Notes: generated by a model not told the origin, from the sequence alone. A DNA stretch of 64,000 bases from Sphingobacteriales bacterium (GCA_016711295.1 JADJTE010000014.1:17037-81036), one strand, 5' to 3'; positions 20,972 to 31,292 are shown, counted from the stretch's first letter. A program made the numbers and translations.

Positions 20972-23341
20972 ATGTTACTCAACTTTCGTTATTGTATCTC
21001 ATTCTGGCTATGCTTGACTATCGTTTGGAGCGCACAAGCACAAACCCCCATATTGCGCCTCACCAATGAAAAAGCACGCCCTACCGATGGCGATATCGAC
21101 TATGAATCGCCCATCGGCAATACCAAAGGCAGGCTGTGGATCGCCTATTCTGACCGTGCAAATAATCCCACCTATACCGAACCCGACGAAAACGCCTCTT
21201 CCCAAAAGACCCTATCCTATTTAGATTGGTTTTATGTCATCGACGAGCAAGGTGCGTACATTCGGATAGCTAAGGGCGAGTTAGACGAGAGCGAAGGCAA
21301 TCTCAATCAAATACAGGATTACGGTTGGTTGCCCAAACGCAAGGCAATTATGCACCCTTATTGCCTTCAATCGAGGGCAAAAATCAGCAAAAAAGCTATC
21401 TTGCTCAATAATATCGACACCGTTAGTAAGGTCGATTTTGCCCGAACTACCAATTCTGTTGCCCTATATAACCACCCCGAAGCAAGTAAAGGCAAACAAA
21501 CCGGCGAATCGCGCTTGTTTGAAGTATTTTACGTGTACAAAGTTAATACTAATGCCGTGCTTATCGGTAAAACATCATACAACGACGACCCACTGAACGC
21601 CTCCAATAACCTGATAGGCTGGGTAGATAGGCGCAAAGTCATATTTTGGGACAACCGCGTAGCTATCGAACCCAATTGGCAGGAAGCTGCCCTGAAAGAA
21701 CGAGCAGCTACTGGGTTTTCGCCCATTATCGTCAATAAAAAACGAACTGCCGAAGTGTTTAGGAGTGGGCAAAATATAGCCTCCGAACTCGTTTACCTCG
21801 ACCTAAAAGACAAGAGCAGCAAACGCATGGACGGCTACGAATGGCGATACCCCGTATTGACCGAATTTAGGGGTAGCCAAGATGCGGGCATATTGAGCGT
21901 GGGCGCGATGGGCAAAATTAGCCAAAAAGCAGGTACAGTAAGCGAAGATATCAGACGCGAAGCCCTAAAAAAATACGAAAAAGGACGCGAAAAGCAAAAG
22001 AATATCAATATCGTATTTGTCCTCGATGCTACCGAAGGCACGCAGCCCTACCACGCTGCCGCCGTAAAAGCCCTGCGCAGTGTGCAGGATAAAATTGTGG
22101 CTAATAGCAGCAATAGCATCAAATTTGCCGCCTTAGCCTACCGCAATAGTGGCGCAGGCGACAAGCAAACAGAAATAAAACCATTGAGCAATAACGTAGA
22201 AAAAACCATCGAATTTATCGAAGGGCTAAATACGGATTATCCATCATCGGGCAATGGAACGCAACTATATACAGCCATCAAAAATGCAATACAGCAATCC
22301 GGTATCAGCGACAAACATACCAATATTTTAATTGTCGTAGGGAGAGAAGGCGATAGCGGCACCAACCAAGTAGCAGAATCCGAATTAGCTACCTTGCTGT
22401 TTGCCCAAAACTGCCACTTAATGGCTCTACAAGCCGAAAGCCAAGAAGCCGATACCTATCAAGATTTCAGCTACCAAATGGAAGCCTTGATTAAAAAATC
22501 GGCACAAAAACGCTACGAAAAGTTTAAAACCAAAACGGGTAAAGGCACCCCACCCGAATTAGAGGAACTACGCGCCACCGACTACCAAAAATTTGTGCTG
22601 CGCAATACCGCTGCTATGGGACAAATCGTATTGCCCAACTTCGGCGAGAGCATCAATTCCCAAAGCCTACAAACCGAAATTGCCCAAATTGTTGCTAATG
22701 CCAATAGCCGCGTCAATAGCCTGCTGAATGTGTTAGACCGCTTGTTCAAAGGAGCGGGCACAACACAAGAAGGCGACTTAGCCGAATTTAACGCCTCTGT
22801 CCTATATTTCATTATCGACCAAGCCGAACTAAGCGAAGAGGAAAGCAGCAGTTTCTCGTTTGAAAATTTTCAAGGCTCGAAAGAGGGCTTCGCCGTCCGC
22901 AATGTAAAAGGGCTACAATATCCTATTTTTAAATCATCGCTATTCCTCGACGGCAGCGAGCTATCCGAGATGTACGACCAGCTAAAAGACTTAGATTTGC
23001 CCGACGCACCCGAATCGGAACAACGCGAAGCAATGGTACGCGCATGGCTCAAACTATTGCGAAGCTACGAAGGCGGCACCGACCCCGACCAACTGAAAGA
23101 ATTGACGATGGAAGAAGTAAACGAAAAAGTATTTGGCTTGCCTGGGTCAAGCCCCTTATTGCGAGGATTGAAATTGGCGCAGATACACGACCTACCCGCC
23201 GATAAGTTCCAGAAATATTTGTCAAATATTCGCAGCAAACGCCAAAAACTGCTCGATATCATGGAAGAAAAAGACTATAAATTCTCATTCCTATCTTATG
23301 GCAGGCGTTATTATTGGATAGACGAAGATTTGTTGCCCTAA
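20972..23341 (+). CDS. TssR-like exported VWA-domain protein, copy 1
   Basis: About 789 residues from the ATG at 20972; a TTG-initiated extension from 20948 would overlap the previous gene and spoil the signal peptide. The signal peptide ends near SAQAQ. Residues ~25-300 are beta-rich with SH3-like features (WLPKRKAIM, WVDRRKVIFWDNRVAIEPNW). A VWA-like domain (about 350-545) starts INIVFVLDATEG, where the MIDAS Asp-x-Ser-x-Ser is degenerate, and includes ILIVVGREGDSG. A helical C-terminal part follows. The layout and the IVFVxDxTEG motif resemble TssR of Bacteroidota type VI systems, which builds the envelope complex. I assign this from memory of the family, not from a search. It is a close paralogue of the next gene. 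Confidence 0.62.
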   Translation: MLLNFRYCISFWLCLTIVWSAQAQTPILRLTNEKARPTDGDIDYESPIGNTKGRLWIAYSDRANNPTYTEPDENASSQKTLSYLDWFYVIDEQGAYIRIAKGELDESEGNLNQIQDYGWLPKRKAIMHPYCLQSRAKISKKAILLNNIDTVSKVDFARTTNSVALYNHPEASKGKQTGESRLFEVFYVYKVNTNAVLIGKTSYNDDPLNASNNLIGWVDRRKVIFWDNRVAIEPNWQEAALKERAATGFSPIIVNKKRTAEVFRSGQNIASELVYLDLKDKSSKRMDGYEWRYPVLTEFRGSQDAGILSVGAMGKISQKAGTVSEDIRREALKKYEKGREKQKNINIVFVLDATEGTQPYHAAAVKALRSVQDKIVANSSNSIKFAALAYRNSGAGDKQTEIKPLSNNVEKTIEFIEGLNTDYPSSGNGTQLYTAIKNAIQQSGISDKHTNILIVVGREGDSGTNQVAESELATLLFAQNCHLMALQAESQEADTYQDFSYQMEALIKKSAQKRYEKFKTKTGKGTPPELEELRATDYQKFVLRNTAAMGQIVLPNFGESINSQSLQTEIAQIVANANSRVNSLLNVLDRLFKGAGTTQEGDLAEFNASVLYFIIDQAELSEEESSSFSFENFQGSKEGFAVRNVKGLQYPIFKSSLFLDGSELSEMYDQLKDLDLPDAPESEQREAMVRAWLKLLRSYEGGTDPDQLKELTMEEVNEKVFGLPGSSPLLRGLKLAQIHDLPADKFQKYLSNIRSKRQKLLDIMEEKDYKFSFLSYGRRYYWIDEDLLP

Positions 23342-23435
23342 GAAAATATAGCACCTGTGCTGCTATTGACCAATCCCCCGATATTGAACTCAATCTACAT
23401 TTATACTCTTGGCTTCACAGAGCATTTCATTTTTT

Positions 23436-25805
23436 ATGAACCACTCCCTTATTTATCCCTTACTCATCGCTCTTTGTGGCTTATGTGCTTCCAATGCCAT
23501 AGCCCAAACAACTACCGTTTTGCGTTTAGAACCCCAAAATACCCGCCCAATAGACGGCACTATTGACTACGACACCGAAATAGGCGGCAAAAAAGGCAGA
23601 TTTTGGACCGTATTTTCCGACCGCGACAATAATCCGTCCTACAACGAACCTAACGAAGCAGGCGGCGTAAAGCGCACCCTCAAATTTTTGGATAATTTTT
23701 ATGTCATCGAAGAAAAAGGGCAATACGTCCATATCGCTCGCGGAGAGATAGCGGGTAGCACAGGCAAATTAGACAATATACAAGATTTTGGATGGATAAG
23801 CAAGCGGCGGCTCGTTGTATGGCCCAAATGCGTAGAAACAAAAGCCCGCATTACCCAAAAAGCCATCTTGCTCAATAAAATAGACACTGTGAGCAAATCC
23901 GATTTTGGAGGTGCCAACAAAGCTGTATTGTTTTATAGCGACCCCGAAATAGATAGAGGCAGGAAAACAGGTGAATCACGACTATTTGAAGTATTTTATG
24001 TATACAAAACAACCCCTACATCTGTTCTACTGGGCAAATCGACCGAAGTAAGCGACGAATTAGACGTAAGCAGCAACCTATTGGGCTGGGCAGACCGCAA
24101 AAAAGTCGTTTTTTGGGACAATCGCGTAGCCATCGAACCCAATTGGCTCGAAGTAGCTGTGACAGAACGCCGCGAAAAAAATTTCTCACCCGTTATTTTG
24201 GACAAAAAACGCAGTGCGGAGGTACTCAAAAGTGGTCAGAAAGTAAACGAAGACCATGTATATCTCGATTTGGGGACTCGAGGCACAGCACGCATGGACG
24301 GTTATGAATGGCGTTTTCCAGTGTTCAATGAATTTCGCAATATCGAAGACCAAGGCATTTTGAGCGTGGGCGCAATGGGGAAAATCGTCACCAAAGCCGC
24401 GGAGGTAAATCCCGAAATCCGAGCAAGTGCTCTACGCAAATACGAAAAAGGGCGCGAACGGCAGAAAAATATCAATATCGTTTTTGTCATAGATGGCACC
24501 GAAGGCATGAAACAACATTATGCCGCCTTACAAACCGCCCTACAAACTGCTCAAAGCAAATTGCAAGGCAGCGATAATAGCATCAAATACGGAGCAGTGG
24601 TCTATCGCAACACAGGAGCAGGTAAAAATAGCAAGGAAGTCAAATCGTTGAGCAATAATGTCGAGAAAGTAACTGAATTTATCAATGGTATCGACAATAA
24701 CTACCCTGCTACCGAAAGCGGCACAGCCTTATACGCAGGCATCAAAGCGGCTATACATGATGTAGGCATCAGCAGTAAGCATACCAACCTAATTATCTTG
24801 CTGGGGCGCGAGGGCGATATAGGTAGCGGGCAAGTAGCCGAAAGCGAATTAGCCGACTTGCTATACCGAAACAATTGCCACTTGATAGCGATACAAGTAA
24901 GCAGTTCGGAGGAAGATACCTACCAAGATTTTACCTATCAAATGGAGGCCTTGGTACTAAAATCGGCGCAAAAACGCTATGAAAAATACAAACACCAATC
25001 GAGCAAAGGGCTACCACCCAAATTGGACGAAGTAAAAGCCGGCGATTACCAAAAATTTATGCTGCGCAATACTGCTGCTATGGGGCAATTGGTATTTCCG
25101 AACCTCAACGAGAGCTTGTCTGCCAATAATTTAGAAAACGAAATAGCGCAAGTTATCATCAATGCCAATACGCGCGTCAATGGTTTGCTCAATGTATTAG
25201 ACCGCTTGTTCAAGGGGTCCGGTGCTACCAAAGAAGGCGATTTAGCCGAATTTAACGCCTCTGTTCTCCATTTTATCATCGACCAAGCCGAGCTGACCGA
25301 AGAAGAATCAAACAGTTTTTCGTTCGATGATTTTCAAGGCTCAAAAGAGGGTTTCGCCTTGCGCAATATCAATGGTTTGCAATATCCCATTTTTAAATCT
25401 GTCCTATTTCTCGACACAGACGAGCTGACAAGCATGTACGAGCGGTTCAAAGAGTTAGACAACCCCGACGTACCCTTGTCTGAACAGCGCGAAACGATGG
25501 TGCGGGCTTGGGAATCGCTGTTGCGCAGCTACGAAGGCGGAAAAGATGCCAATGCTTTCAAGGGATTGACGATGAACGAGGTAAATGAAAAGGTATTTGG
25601 CTTGCCCGGCGGTAGCAAATTGTTGAGCGGCTTAAAATTAGACCAAATACACGACCTAACTGACGACAAATTCCAAAAATATGTATCGGGTATCCGCAGC
25701 AAACGCCAAAAATTGCTGAGTATCATCGAAGAAAAGGACTATAAATTTTCGTTTATGTCTTACGGCAGACGTTATTTTTGGATTGACGAAGATTTATTGC
25801 CATAG
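23436..25805 (+). CDS. TssR-like exported VWA-domain protein, copy 2
   Basis: About 789 residues from the ATG at 23436 (a TTG at 23409 is in frame but lies ahead of the signal peptide MNHSLIYPLLIALCG). It is collinear with the preceding protein over its whole length: WADRKKVVFWDNRVAIEPNW, NINIVFVIDGTEGM, LNVLDRLFKG, EEKDYKFSFMSYGRRYFWID. Most differences lie in the VWA-proximal part. As in copy 1, the MIDAS is degenerate (DGTEG). Two full-length copies side by side suggest a hetero-oligomeric ring or a duplicated function. A 118-bp spacer with a small hairpin (25887-25899) separates it from the Afp12-like gene. Confidence 0.62.
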   Translation: MNHSLIYPLLIALCGLCASNAIAQTTTVLRLEPQNTRPIDGTIDYDTEIGGKKGRFWTVFSDRDNNPSYNEPNEAGGVKRTLKFLDNFYVIEEKGQYVHIARGEIAGSTGKLDNIQDFGWISKRRLVVWPKCVETKARITQKAILLNKIDTVSKSDFGGANKAVLFYSDPEIDRGRKTGESRLFEVFYVYKTTPTSVLLGKSTEVSDELDVSSNLLGWADRKKVVFWDNRVAIEPNWLEVAVTERREKNFSPVILDKKRSAEVLKSGQKVNEDHVYLDLGTRGTARMDGYEWRFPVFNEFRNIEDQGILSVGAMGKIVTKAAEVNPEIRASALRKYEKGRERQKNINIVFVIDGTEGMKQHYAALQTALQTAQSKLQGSDNSIKYGAVVYRNTGAGKNSKEVKSLSNNVEKVTEFINGIDNNYPATESGTALYAGIKAAIHDVGISSKHTNLIILLGREGDIGSGQVAESELADLLYRNNCHLIAIQVSSSEEDTYQDFTYQMEALVLKSAQKRYEKYKHQSSKGLPPKLDEVKAGDYQKFMLRNTAAMGQLVFPNLNESLSANNLENEIAQVIINANTRVNGLLNVLDRLFKGSGATKEGDLAEFNASVLHFIIDQAELTEEESNSFSFDDFQGSKEGFALRNINGLQYPIFKSVLFLDTDELTSMYERFKELDNPDVPLSEQRETMVRAWESLLRSYEGGKDANAFKGLTMNEVNEKVFGLPGGSKLLSGLKLDQIHDLTDDKFQKYVSGIRSKRQKLLSIIEEKDYKFSFMSYGRRYFWIDEDLLP

Positions 25806-25923
25806 AAAACCGAAGTCGGATAATACATTTGCCCAAAAATAAGCAAGGCATAAGTTATCCATCACTCCACCCTTGTTATAGTCAGACCCGAAAGTCGGGC
25901 GCAAACATTCTAATATTTCGCCT

Positions 25924-28900
25924 ATGCTCAACTCCATTACTATATCGACCCAAGCCCCCGAAAGCCCGGATATGAACTATGCCCTTCTGCGCGAAGAGGC
26001 AATACAGCATATCCAACGCTTATCGGGCAAAGTGTGGACAGACCATAATATCCACGACCCAGGCATTACAACGCTCGAACTATTGTCTTACGCCATCACT
26101 GATTTGGGCTACCGAACCGACTATGCCGTAAAAGACATTTTGGCGAGCCAAAATACAACTACAACGAGTAGCCCACCCTATACCGCTGCCCAAATCCTGA
26201 CGAGTAACCCCCTAACTATCAGCGACTACCGCAAGCTGCTGATGGACGTGCGAGGGGTCAAAAATGCTTGGTTAGAACCCGTCAAAAGCAAGATTAATAA
26301 CCACAATGTCAAAGGTATTTATGATGTAACGGTCGAGTTGGAAGACGACGAACGTTGGGGCGACCTCAATAAACGGTCTATCAAAATTCATATAGAGCAG
26401 GGTCCATACGCCCAAGAAAATATGTTTGTAGAGGCATCGGTCGTAAGCGAATTGGATTGGGACAAGATAGACACGATCAGCCAAGTAGCGATGCTGCGCC
26501 GCGATAAAGATTTTTTTAAGTACGGCGATTTTCTGTTTGCCCACCAAGCCAATTTGCAATTGCAAGTAAAACTGAAAGACGGCACCACCGCAACCCGACC
26601 GCTACAAGTGCGCGTCGATTTGCTGGGCGACGAAAATCCGCAAGAGTTTGTGATACCCAACTTAGGCATTGGCAACTTCATTATTGCCGCGCCCGACGAA
26701 ACCCGCGCCCGACAAGGTAGCGATTGGTTCTTTTTTGTGTATAACGAAGACGAACCCATTCCGATGGAAGAAGAAGATATTATCCTGAACAACGATACCT
26801 ATGCCGCCACTATCATCGAACTGCTGACGGGCAAGCAATTTTTGTCTATCCTGAACATCGAATACTTGCCCAAACAAAGCTATGTAGCCGACATTATGCG
26901 CGAAGCACAAGAGCGTTTAGCGGTAGCACGCAATTTGTGCGAAGATTTTAATGCGCTCAAAGTGGTGTTTATACAAGAAATAGCCCTTAATGCACATATA
27001 GAAATAAAACCAAATGCTGACCCCGAAGCCGTTTTTGCCGAGATATATTACCGCATCAGCCAATACTTATCGCCCGAACTGCGCCGCTATACCATAGAAT
27101 CGCTATTAGAAAAGGGCAAAACTACTGCCGATATATTTGAAGGCATTCTACCCCGAAACGGCTTTATTGATGACGACGAATTGCAACGCATCGAAAAAAA
27201 GAGCGTTATTTATGCTTCCAGCCTCATCAACATCATCATGGATTTGCCCGAAGTTATATCGGTCAGGTCTATTGATATGACGCACTATATCAATGGCTTG
27301 CTCAATTTAGAAAATCAAACCGATTTTATACCATTAGTCAATCCCAACCTATACATGCCGCGCATTAGTCCCGACAAATCGGGCATTGTATTTTATAAAA
27401 ACAACGCAGTAGAAAAATATAACGCTAAATCAGCCACCAAATATTTCGACAACCTAAAACAACAACGCCGCCAAGCACCACTTATTTGCCTCAACGATAT
27501 ACCCATCGAAAAGGGCAGACCGCGTGAAATAAACCGCTATTATTCTATCCAAAACGATTTCCCGCCCGTCTATGGCATCGGCGAAATGGGTTTGGCGGAT
27601 ACCGAAAGCCCTCAACGCCGCGCCAAAGCCATGCAATTGAAAGGCTATTTGCTGTTTTGCGAACAATTATTAGCCAATTATCTGAGCCAACTTACTAATA
27701 TAGGCGAATTGTTTAGCCATAACTCGGAATTTGTGCCACAGACCTATTTTTACCAATCGCTGCAATCAGTCAACCAAATAGAACAATTGATACAGCCCGA
27801 ATATTGGGACGCAAAAGACAAAAACTACGACCGCTTGCTGGGCAATTTGGTCGAAAGCCCTGAAACTTTTTTGCAGCGAAAAAATCGATTTTTAGACCAC
27901 CTAATGGCGCGTTTCGGCGAGCGATTTGGCGAATACGCCCAATTGATGTATGCGCTATACAGCGAAGAAGCGACCGATATGCGCCATATTGCCGACCGCA
28001 TCAATGCCGAGCAGTTCGAAGAATCGCTCAAAGATAGTATTGCCTTAGCTCAATATTCGTTGGACGAAATGATACGCCGCTCGGTCAAGTTGGAGGTCAA
28101 ACAAGCTGTTATTGCTCTTTTGCAAAAATATGGCACTGATGTCAAAGTAGCCGATGCCGCCAAAGCTGCTATCAAAGAAGTATTGCGCAACGAAATACAA
28201 AAAACCTTAGACGCAGCATTTCGCGAAGCTGTTACAGCGGGCATAAAAGCAGGTATCGATGATATTATCGGCGAGATTGTGGCTGAATTAGTCAAAAAAG
28301 CGGGTGAAGACCCACGCAAATTAGAGCAAATCATCGAGGAACGCAAAGCCATCAAACAACGCCTCGAAGCATTAGCACAAGGCGAAGCAGACAAAATTTT
28401 TATCGGCGTATCGCGCAGTTTGTTCGAAAGCACTATCAAAGGAGCGGTATTTAACGGTATCGACCAGATTATGGACGAGGTGATAGGCGAATTATTGAGC
28501 GGCTACGCCAAAGCAAGCAGCAAAGCACAAGAAAAAACGCGCAGTATCGAAGATATTGTACGCACTATTATTGTGCAGAGTGTGGGTATAAAGGTCAAAA
28601 AAACAGTCTTAGATGCCGTCAAAAGCGTAGTATGGACAGCCCGCGACCGCGTGAACCGCGAGATAAATGCCAAAACGCAAGCCGACCTAATTAGCCACAA
28701 AATAGCTTTGCTGAACGATTACTCGCATATCAGCGCACAACGCGGGCAAGGTACGCCCTACCAACTGAATGCAGAAGGGCAACGCCGCTGGCTGTGCGAA
28801 TCGGGCTTTAAACAGCGTATTGCCCGCCTCTTGGGTGTTGAATCGGCAGTTACTGAACCTTTCTATGTATTAGAACATCTGCTATTGCGCCCCGATAAAA

Positions 28901-29172
28901 TTGAGACCGTGCCGCAAGACCTGCTTATTGCACAGATAATACAGTTATTAGACCTAAATCATGCGGGCAATTACGATTATTATTCGTTCCAGATGAGCAT
29001 CATAGCACCTATTTACGGAGGCAGGTTTGCACACGAACGATTTAGGCAATTGTTTACTAAAACAGTGCATTTGGAAGCTCCCGCCCATTTGCTCATCTAT
29101 ACACATTGGCTCGACGAAGAGCAGATGCGCCATTTTGAACACTTATACACCTCACTTCAATCTAACAACTAA
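25924..29172 (+). CDS. Large CIS baseplate protein (Afp12-like)
   Basis: A 1082-residue protein. The N-terminal pattern WTDHNIHDPGITTLELLSYA with ITDLGYRT (about residues 37-64) is typical of baseplate wedge proteins of eCIS and related phage-like systems; I assign it to the Afp12 position because a clearer Afp11-like protein is encoded at 51371. Residues ~700-925 form a long Ala/Lys/Glu/Ile-rich helical insertion (KAAIKEVLRNEIQKTLDAAF), which is unusual in the family. The C-terminus returns to conserved-looking sequence (FYVLEHLLLRP, HAGNYDYYSFQMSIIAPIYG, APAHLLIYTHWL). It is separated from the other baseplate genes by about 21 kb and followed after two bases by a TerB-like gene. Confidence 0.78.
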   Translation: MLNSITISTQAPESPDMNYALLREEAIQHIQRLSGKVWTDHNIHDPGITTLELLSYAITDLGYRTDYAVKDILASQNTTTTSSPPYTAAQILTSNPLTISDYRKLLMDVRGVKNAWLEPVKSKINNHNVKGIYDVTVELEDDERWGDLNKRSIKIHIEQGPYAQENMFVEASVVSELDWDKIDTISQVAMLRRDKDFFKYGDFLFAHQANLQLQVKLKDGTTATRPLQVRVDLLGDENPQEFVIPNLGIGNFIIAAPDETRARQGSDWFFFVYNEDEPIPMEEEDIILNNDTYAATIIELLTGKQFLSILNIEYLPKQSYVADIMREAQERLAVARNLCEDFNALKVVFIQEIALNAHIEIKPNADPEAVFAEIYYRISQYLSPELRRYTIESLLEKGKTTADIFEGILPRNGFIDDDELQRIEKKSVIYASSLINIIMDLPEVISVRSIDMTHYINGLLNLENQTDFIPLVNPNLYMPRISPDKSGIVFYKNNAVEKYNAKSATKYFDNLKQQRRQAPLICLNDIPIEKGRPREINRYYSIQNDFPPVYGIGEMGLADTESPQRRAKAMQLKGYLLFCEQLLANYLSQLTNIGELFSHNSEFVPQTYFYQSLQSVNQIEQLIQPEYWDAKDKNYDRLLGNLVESPETFLQRKNRFLDHLMARFGERFGEYAQLMYALYSEEATDMRHIADRINAEQFEESLKDSIALAQYSLDEMIRRSVKLEVKQAVIALLQKYGTDVKVADAAKAAIKEVLRNEIQKTLDAAFREAVTAGIKAGIDDIIGEIVAELVKKAGEDPRKLEQIIEERKAIKQRLEALAQGEADKIFIGVSRSLFESTIKGAVFNGIDQIMDEVIGELLSGYAKASSKAQEKTRSIEDIVRTIIVQSVGIKVKKTVLDAVKSVVWTARDRVNREINAKTQADLISHKIALLNDYSHISAQRGQGTPYQLNAEGQRRWLCESGFKQRIARLLGVESAVTEPFYVLEHLLLRPDKIETVPQDLLIAQIIQLLDLNHAGNYDYYSFQMSIIAPIYGGRFAHERFRQLFTKTVHLEAPAHLLIYTHWLDEEQMRHFEHLYTSLQSNN

Positions 29173-29174
29173 GC

Positions 29175-30089
29175 ATGAAAATAACCTACGAAGCAATATC
29201 GCACCTCATCGTCAAAGCCGATGAAGATGACGGCATTATGTACTGCCAATTCAAAGACCCATCGAGCGATGCTATAGTCAAATCGCAGGCGCAGATAACG
29301 CGCTCGGCGGGTGCGGGCAAGCGTGCGCAGCATATTGCCAAGACCAATGCTTTCTATTTCTTGCGCTCGCAATTGATGAACGGCATCTATAATTTGTTGG
29401 GTAGCAACTTGTTTAGCCATACCGTTAGGCAAATGGCTTGGGAATTTATACCCAAAAGCCCCGATTTGCACGACGATGACGAAGGCTACGACGAACAAGC
29501 CAAAGAAGAAGCTATTGTAGAGGCATTTAGGCGCGTAGCGGGTCAATTTGAGCGGTCGGGCGACAAATGGTACTTGAAACAAGTCGCACCGCCATTTGAA
29601 GACGTTTTTCAAAAAAACCCCGTCAATTCTAAGTACGACCGCCATATCTTGGCGCGTATGCTCATCGAATTGGCAAGCGCAGACGGTGCTTTAACCCAAC
29701 AAGAAAAAGAAACCTTGCGCCATTTTATAGCTCCCGACTTAGGAAGCGTAGAGCAATTGATGCGCTACGACGCGCTGACCGCCGTAGAATTGGACGAAAC
29801 CACTCCCGCCGTTCGCGAAAGCATGTACCTAATGGCTTGGACGATGGCAGTGACGGACAACACCTTGTCGGGAAAGGAAAAAGGACTGTTGCGCGACTAC
29901 GGCGTAATGCTCAATCTGAACAACAAACGCTGCGACGAACTGGCGATTATTGCCAAGCAACAGGTTATAGATACCGCTTTGAGCAATGATTTTGACCGAC
30001 AAACTGTTTTTGACATCGCCGCCCAAATAGATTTGTCGCAAGACGAAGCCCAACGTGCCATAGCGCGTTACCAGAAGCGGCACGGGTAG
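29175..30089 (+). CDS. TerB-like tellurite-resistance-family protein
   Basis: A 304-residue cytosolic protein without signal or membrane segment. The C-terminal half has the TerB/DjlA-like helical repeat pattern: ARMLIELASADGALTQQEKE, then YLMAWTMAVTDNTLSGKEKG. The acidic Ala-Asp-Gly and Thr-Asp-Asn loops sit where TerB proteins bind metal. The N-terminal ~140 residues are not recognised. The start is 2 bp after the Afp12-like stop, so the two are cotranscribed. TerB domains are often linked to phage-defence and secretion loci; a role in assembly or stress-controlled release is only inference. Confidence 0.7.
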   Translation: MKITYEAISHLIVKADEDDGIMYCQFKDPSSDAIVKSQAQITRSAGAGKRAQHIAKTNAFYFLRSQLMNGIYNLLGSNLFSHTVRQMAWEFIPKSPDLHDDDEGYDEQAKEEAIVEAFRRVAGQFERSGDKWYLKQVAPPFEDVFQKNPVNSKYDRHILARMLIELASADGALTQQEKETLRHFIAPDLGSVEQLMRYDALTAVELDETTPAVRESMYLMAWTMAVTDNTLSGKEKGLLRDYGVMLNLNNKRCDELAIIAKQQVIDTALSNDFDRQTVFDIAAQIDLSQDEAQRAIARYQKRHG

Positions 30090-30200
30090 GGAACCGAAAG
30101 CCAACTACTGATTTTGAGGGATATTGCTTGAAAAATATACCGCGATGTAGGGGCGAAATAACCTGCGCGGATACTTTATCCCAATGCAAATTGATGGGGC

Positions 30201-31292
30201 TTATTTTTTTGCTTGGTCGCACCAGCCTATGGCACCTGTATTATCGACCCACAACACTTGGTTGGCGGTTTTGCTGCGTTTGAGTAGCAGCGATTCGAAA
30301 TTGGATACTTGGTTTTTGGCGCAATTCAGAGGTATGCCTGCGGGCAGCACTTCTACGCTGATGCAATCGTCGCAGGAAGGTTGCCCACCTATATCGGCTG
30401 CTTCTAATAGCGGTTTGCCTTTGTTGTCGAAGTGCATGACGAGCAATATCGCTTTTTGGGCACTTTCGTTGCGCAAGATACAAGCAAAACTTTTGCCGAA
30501 TGCTTTTTTTAGCCCAAAATTGACAAAAGCCCAGTCGGGTTTTTCGGCACTTTGGTTATATACTTTCCAGCGCGAGCAATCAATTTTGTATTTTAAGAAA
30601 TAATCGGTTAGCGCATCGACATATACGCCGCGCAATGACTCGTCGCCCTGAAATTTTTCGAAATGTATTGCTTCTTTGACCACTTTTTCTGCCCACAGGT
30701 CTTTTTCACATTCGATTCGGGCTTGGTCATCGCGCCCCATAAACCAAAATATAGCTTTGAGGAGCAGCCCAATCAATAGGGCGGCTATTGCGATGGCTAC
30801 TACGGGTTTGAACCCTTTGCTTAGGGCAGCCGTTGCTTTCTCCCACCAAGATGGGGCACTTTCGCGATGTAGTATCTTTTCTAAGCCCTTGGCGGTTGTT
30901 TCCCAGGCGTTGATGGTGCTGCCCCAGTGGTCGGTATAGCTGATGGGGTAGGTTTCGTGTGGCAAGATGGTTACATTTTCGCGTTCATATACATGTGGGT
31001 TTATCATGATGTGCGCCACATTGTCGCGCTTGTTGCCCTTCATGCGCAGTGCCAATTGGCGGATTTTTTCGCATTGGTCGGAGGCTAAAAAATGTTCGCC
31101 AATAATGAGCACGATTACATGCGCAGCTTGGATACGCGGCTTTATGTCGTCAATACTGTGATGAGTTAGCTCTACTTCTTCCGAGTCTGCGATGAGTTTG
31201 CGGCTTTTAAAGTCGGCGATATACTCTTTGAGCGACTCTTTGTAATCGCGGTCGCGGCTGGCATAGCCAACAAGTAGGTGTAGCTTTGACAT
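30201..31292 (-). CDS. Membrane protein with N-terminal TIR domain
   Basis: This is the only minus-strand gene. It codes for 363 residues. Residues 1-145 have the TIR fold pattern: LHLLVGYASRDRDYKESL (first strand and AA loop), HHSIDDIKP, AHVIVLIIGEHFLAS with SDQCEKI where NADase TIRs have their catalytic Glu region, and a loop with YTDHWG. One membrane helix lies at about 170-190 (VVAIAIAALLIGLLLKAIF), followed by a ~170-residue extracytoplasmic or cytosolic domain with several Cys that I do not recognise. It is convergent with the TerB gene and divergent from the Pvc16-type gene, so it is an independent transcription unit placed inside the CIS locus. Possible roles are immunity, self-protection or signalling; none is shown by sequence. 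Confidence 0.7.
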   Translation of the reverse strand: MSKLHLLVGYASRDRDYKESLKEYIADFKSRKLIADSEEVELTHHSIDDIKPRIQAAHVIVLIIGEHFLASDQCEKIRQLALRMKGNKRDNVAHIMINPHVYERENVTILPHETYPISYTDHWGSTINAWETTAKGLEKILHRESAPSWWEKATAALSKGFKPVVAIAIAALLIGLLLKAIFWFMGRDDQARIECEKDLWAEKVVKEAIHFEKFQGDESLRGVYVDALTDYFLKYKIDCSRWKVYNQSAEKPDWAFVNFGLKKAFGKSFACILRNESAQKAILLVMHFDNKGKPLLEAADIGGQPSCDDCISVEVLPAGIPLNCAKNQVSNFESLLLKRSKTANQVLWVDNTGAIGWCDQAKK

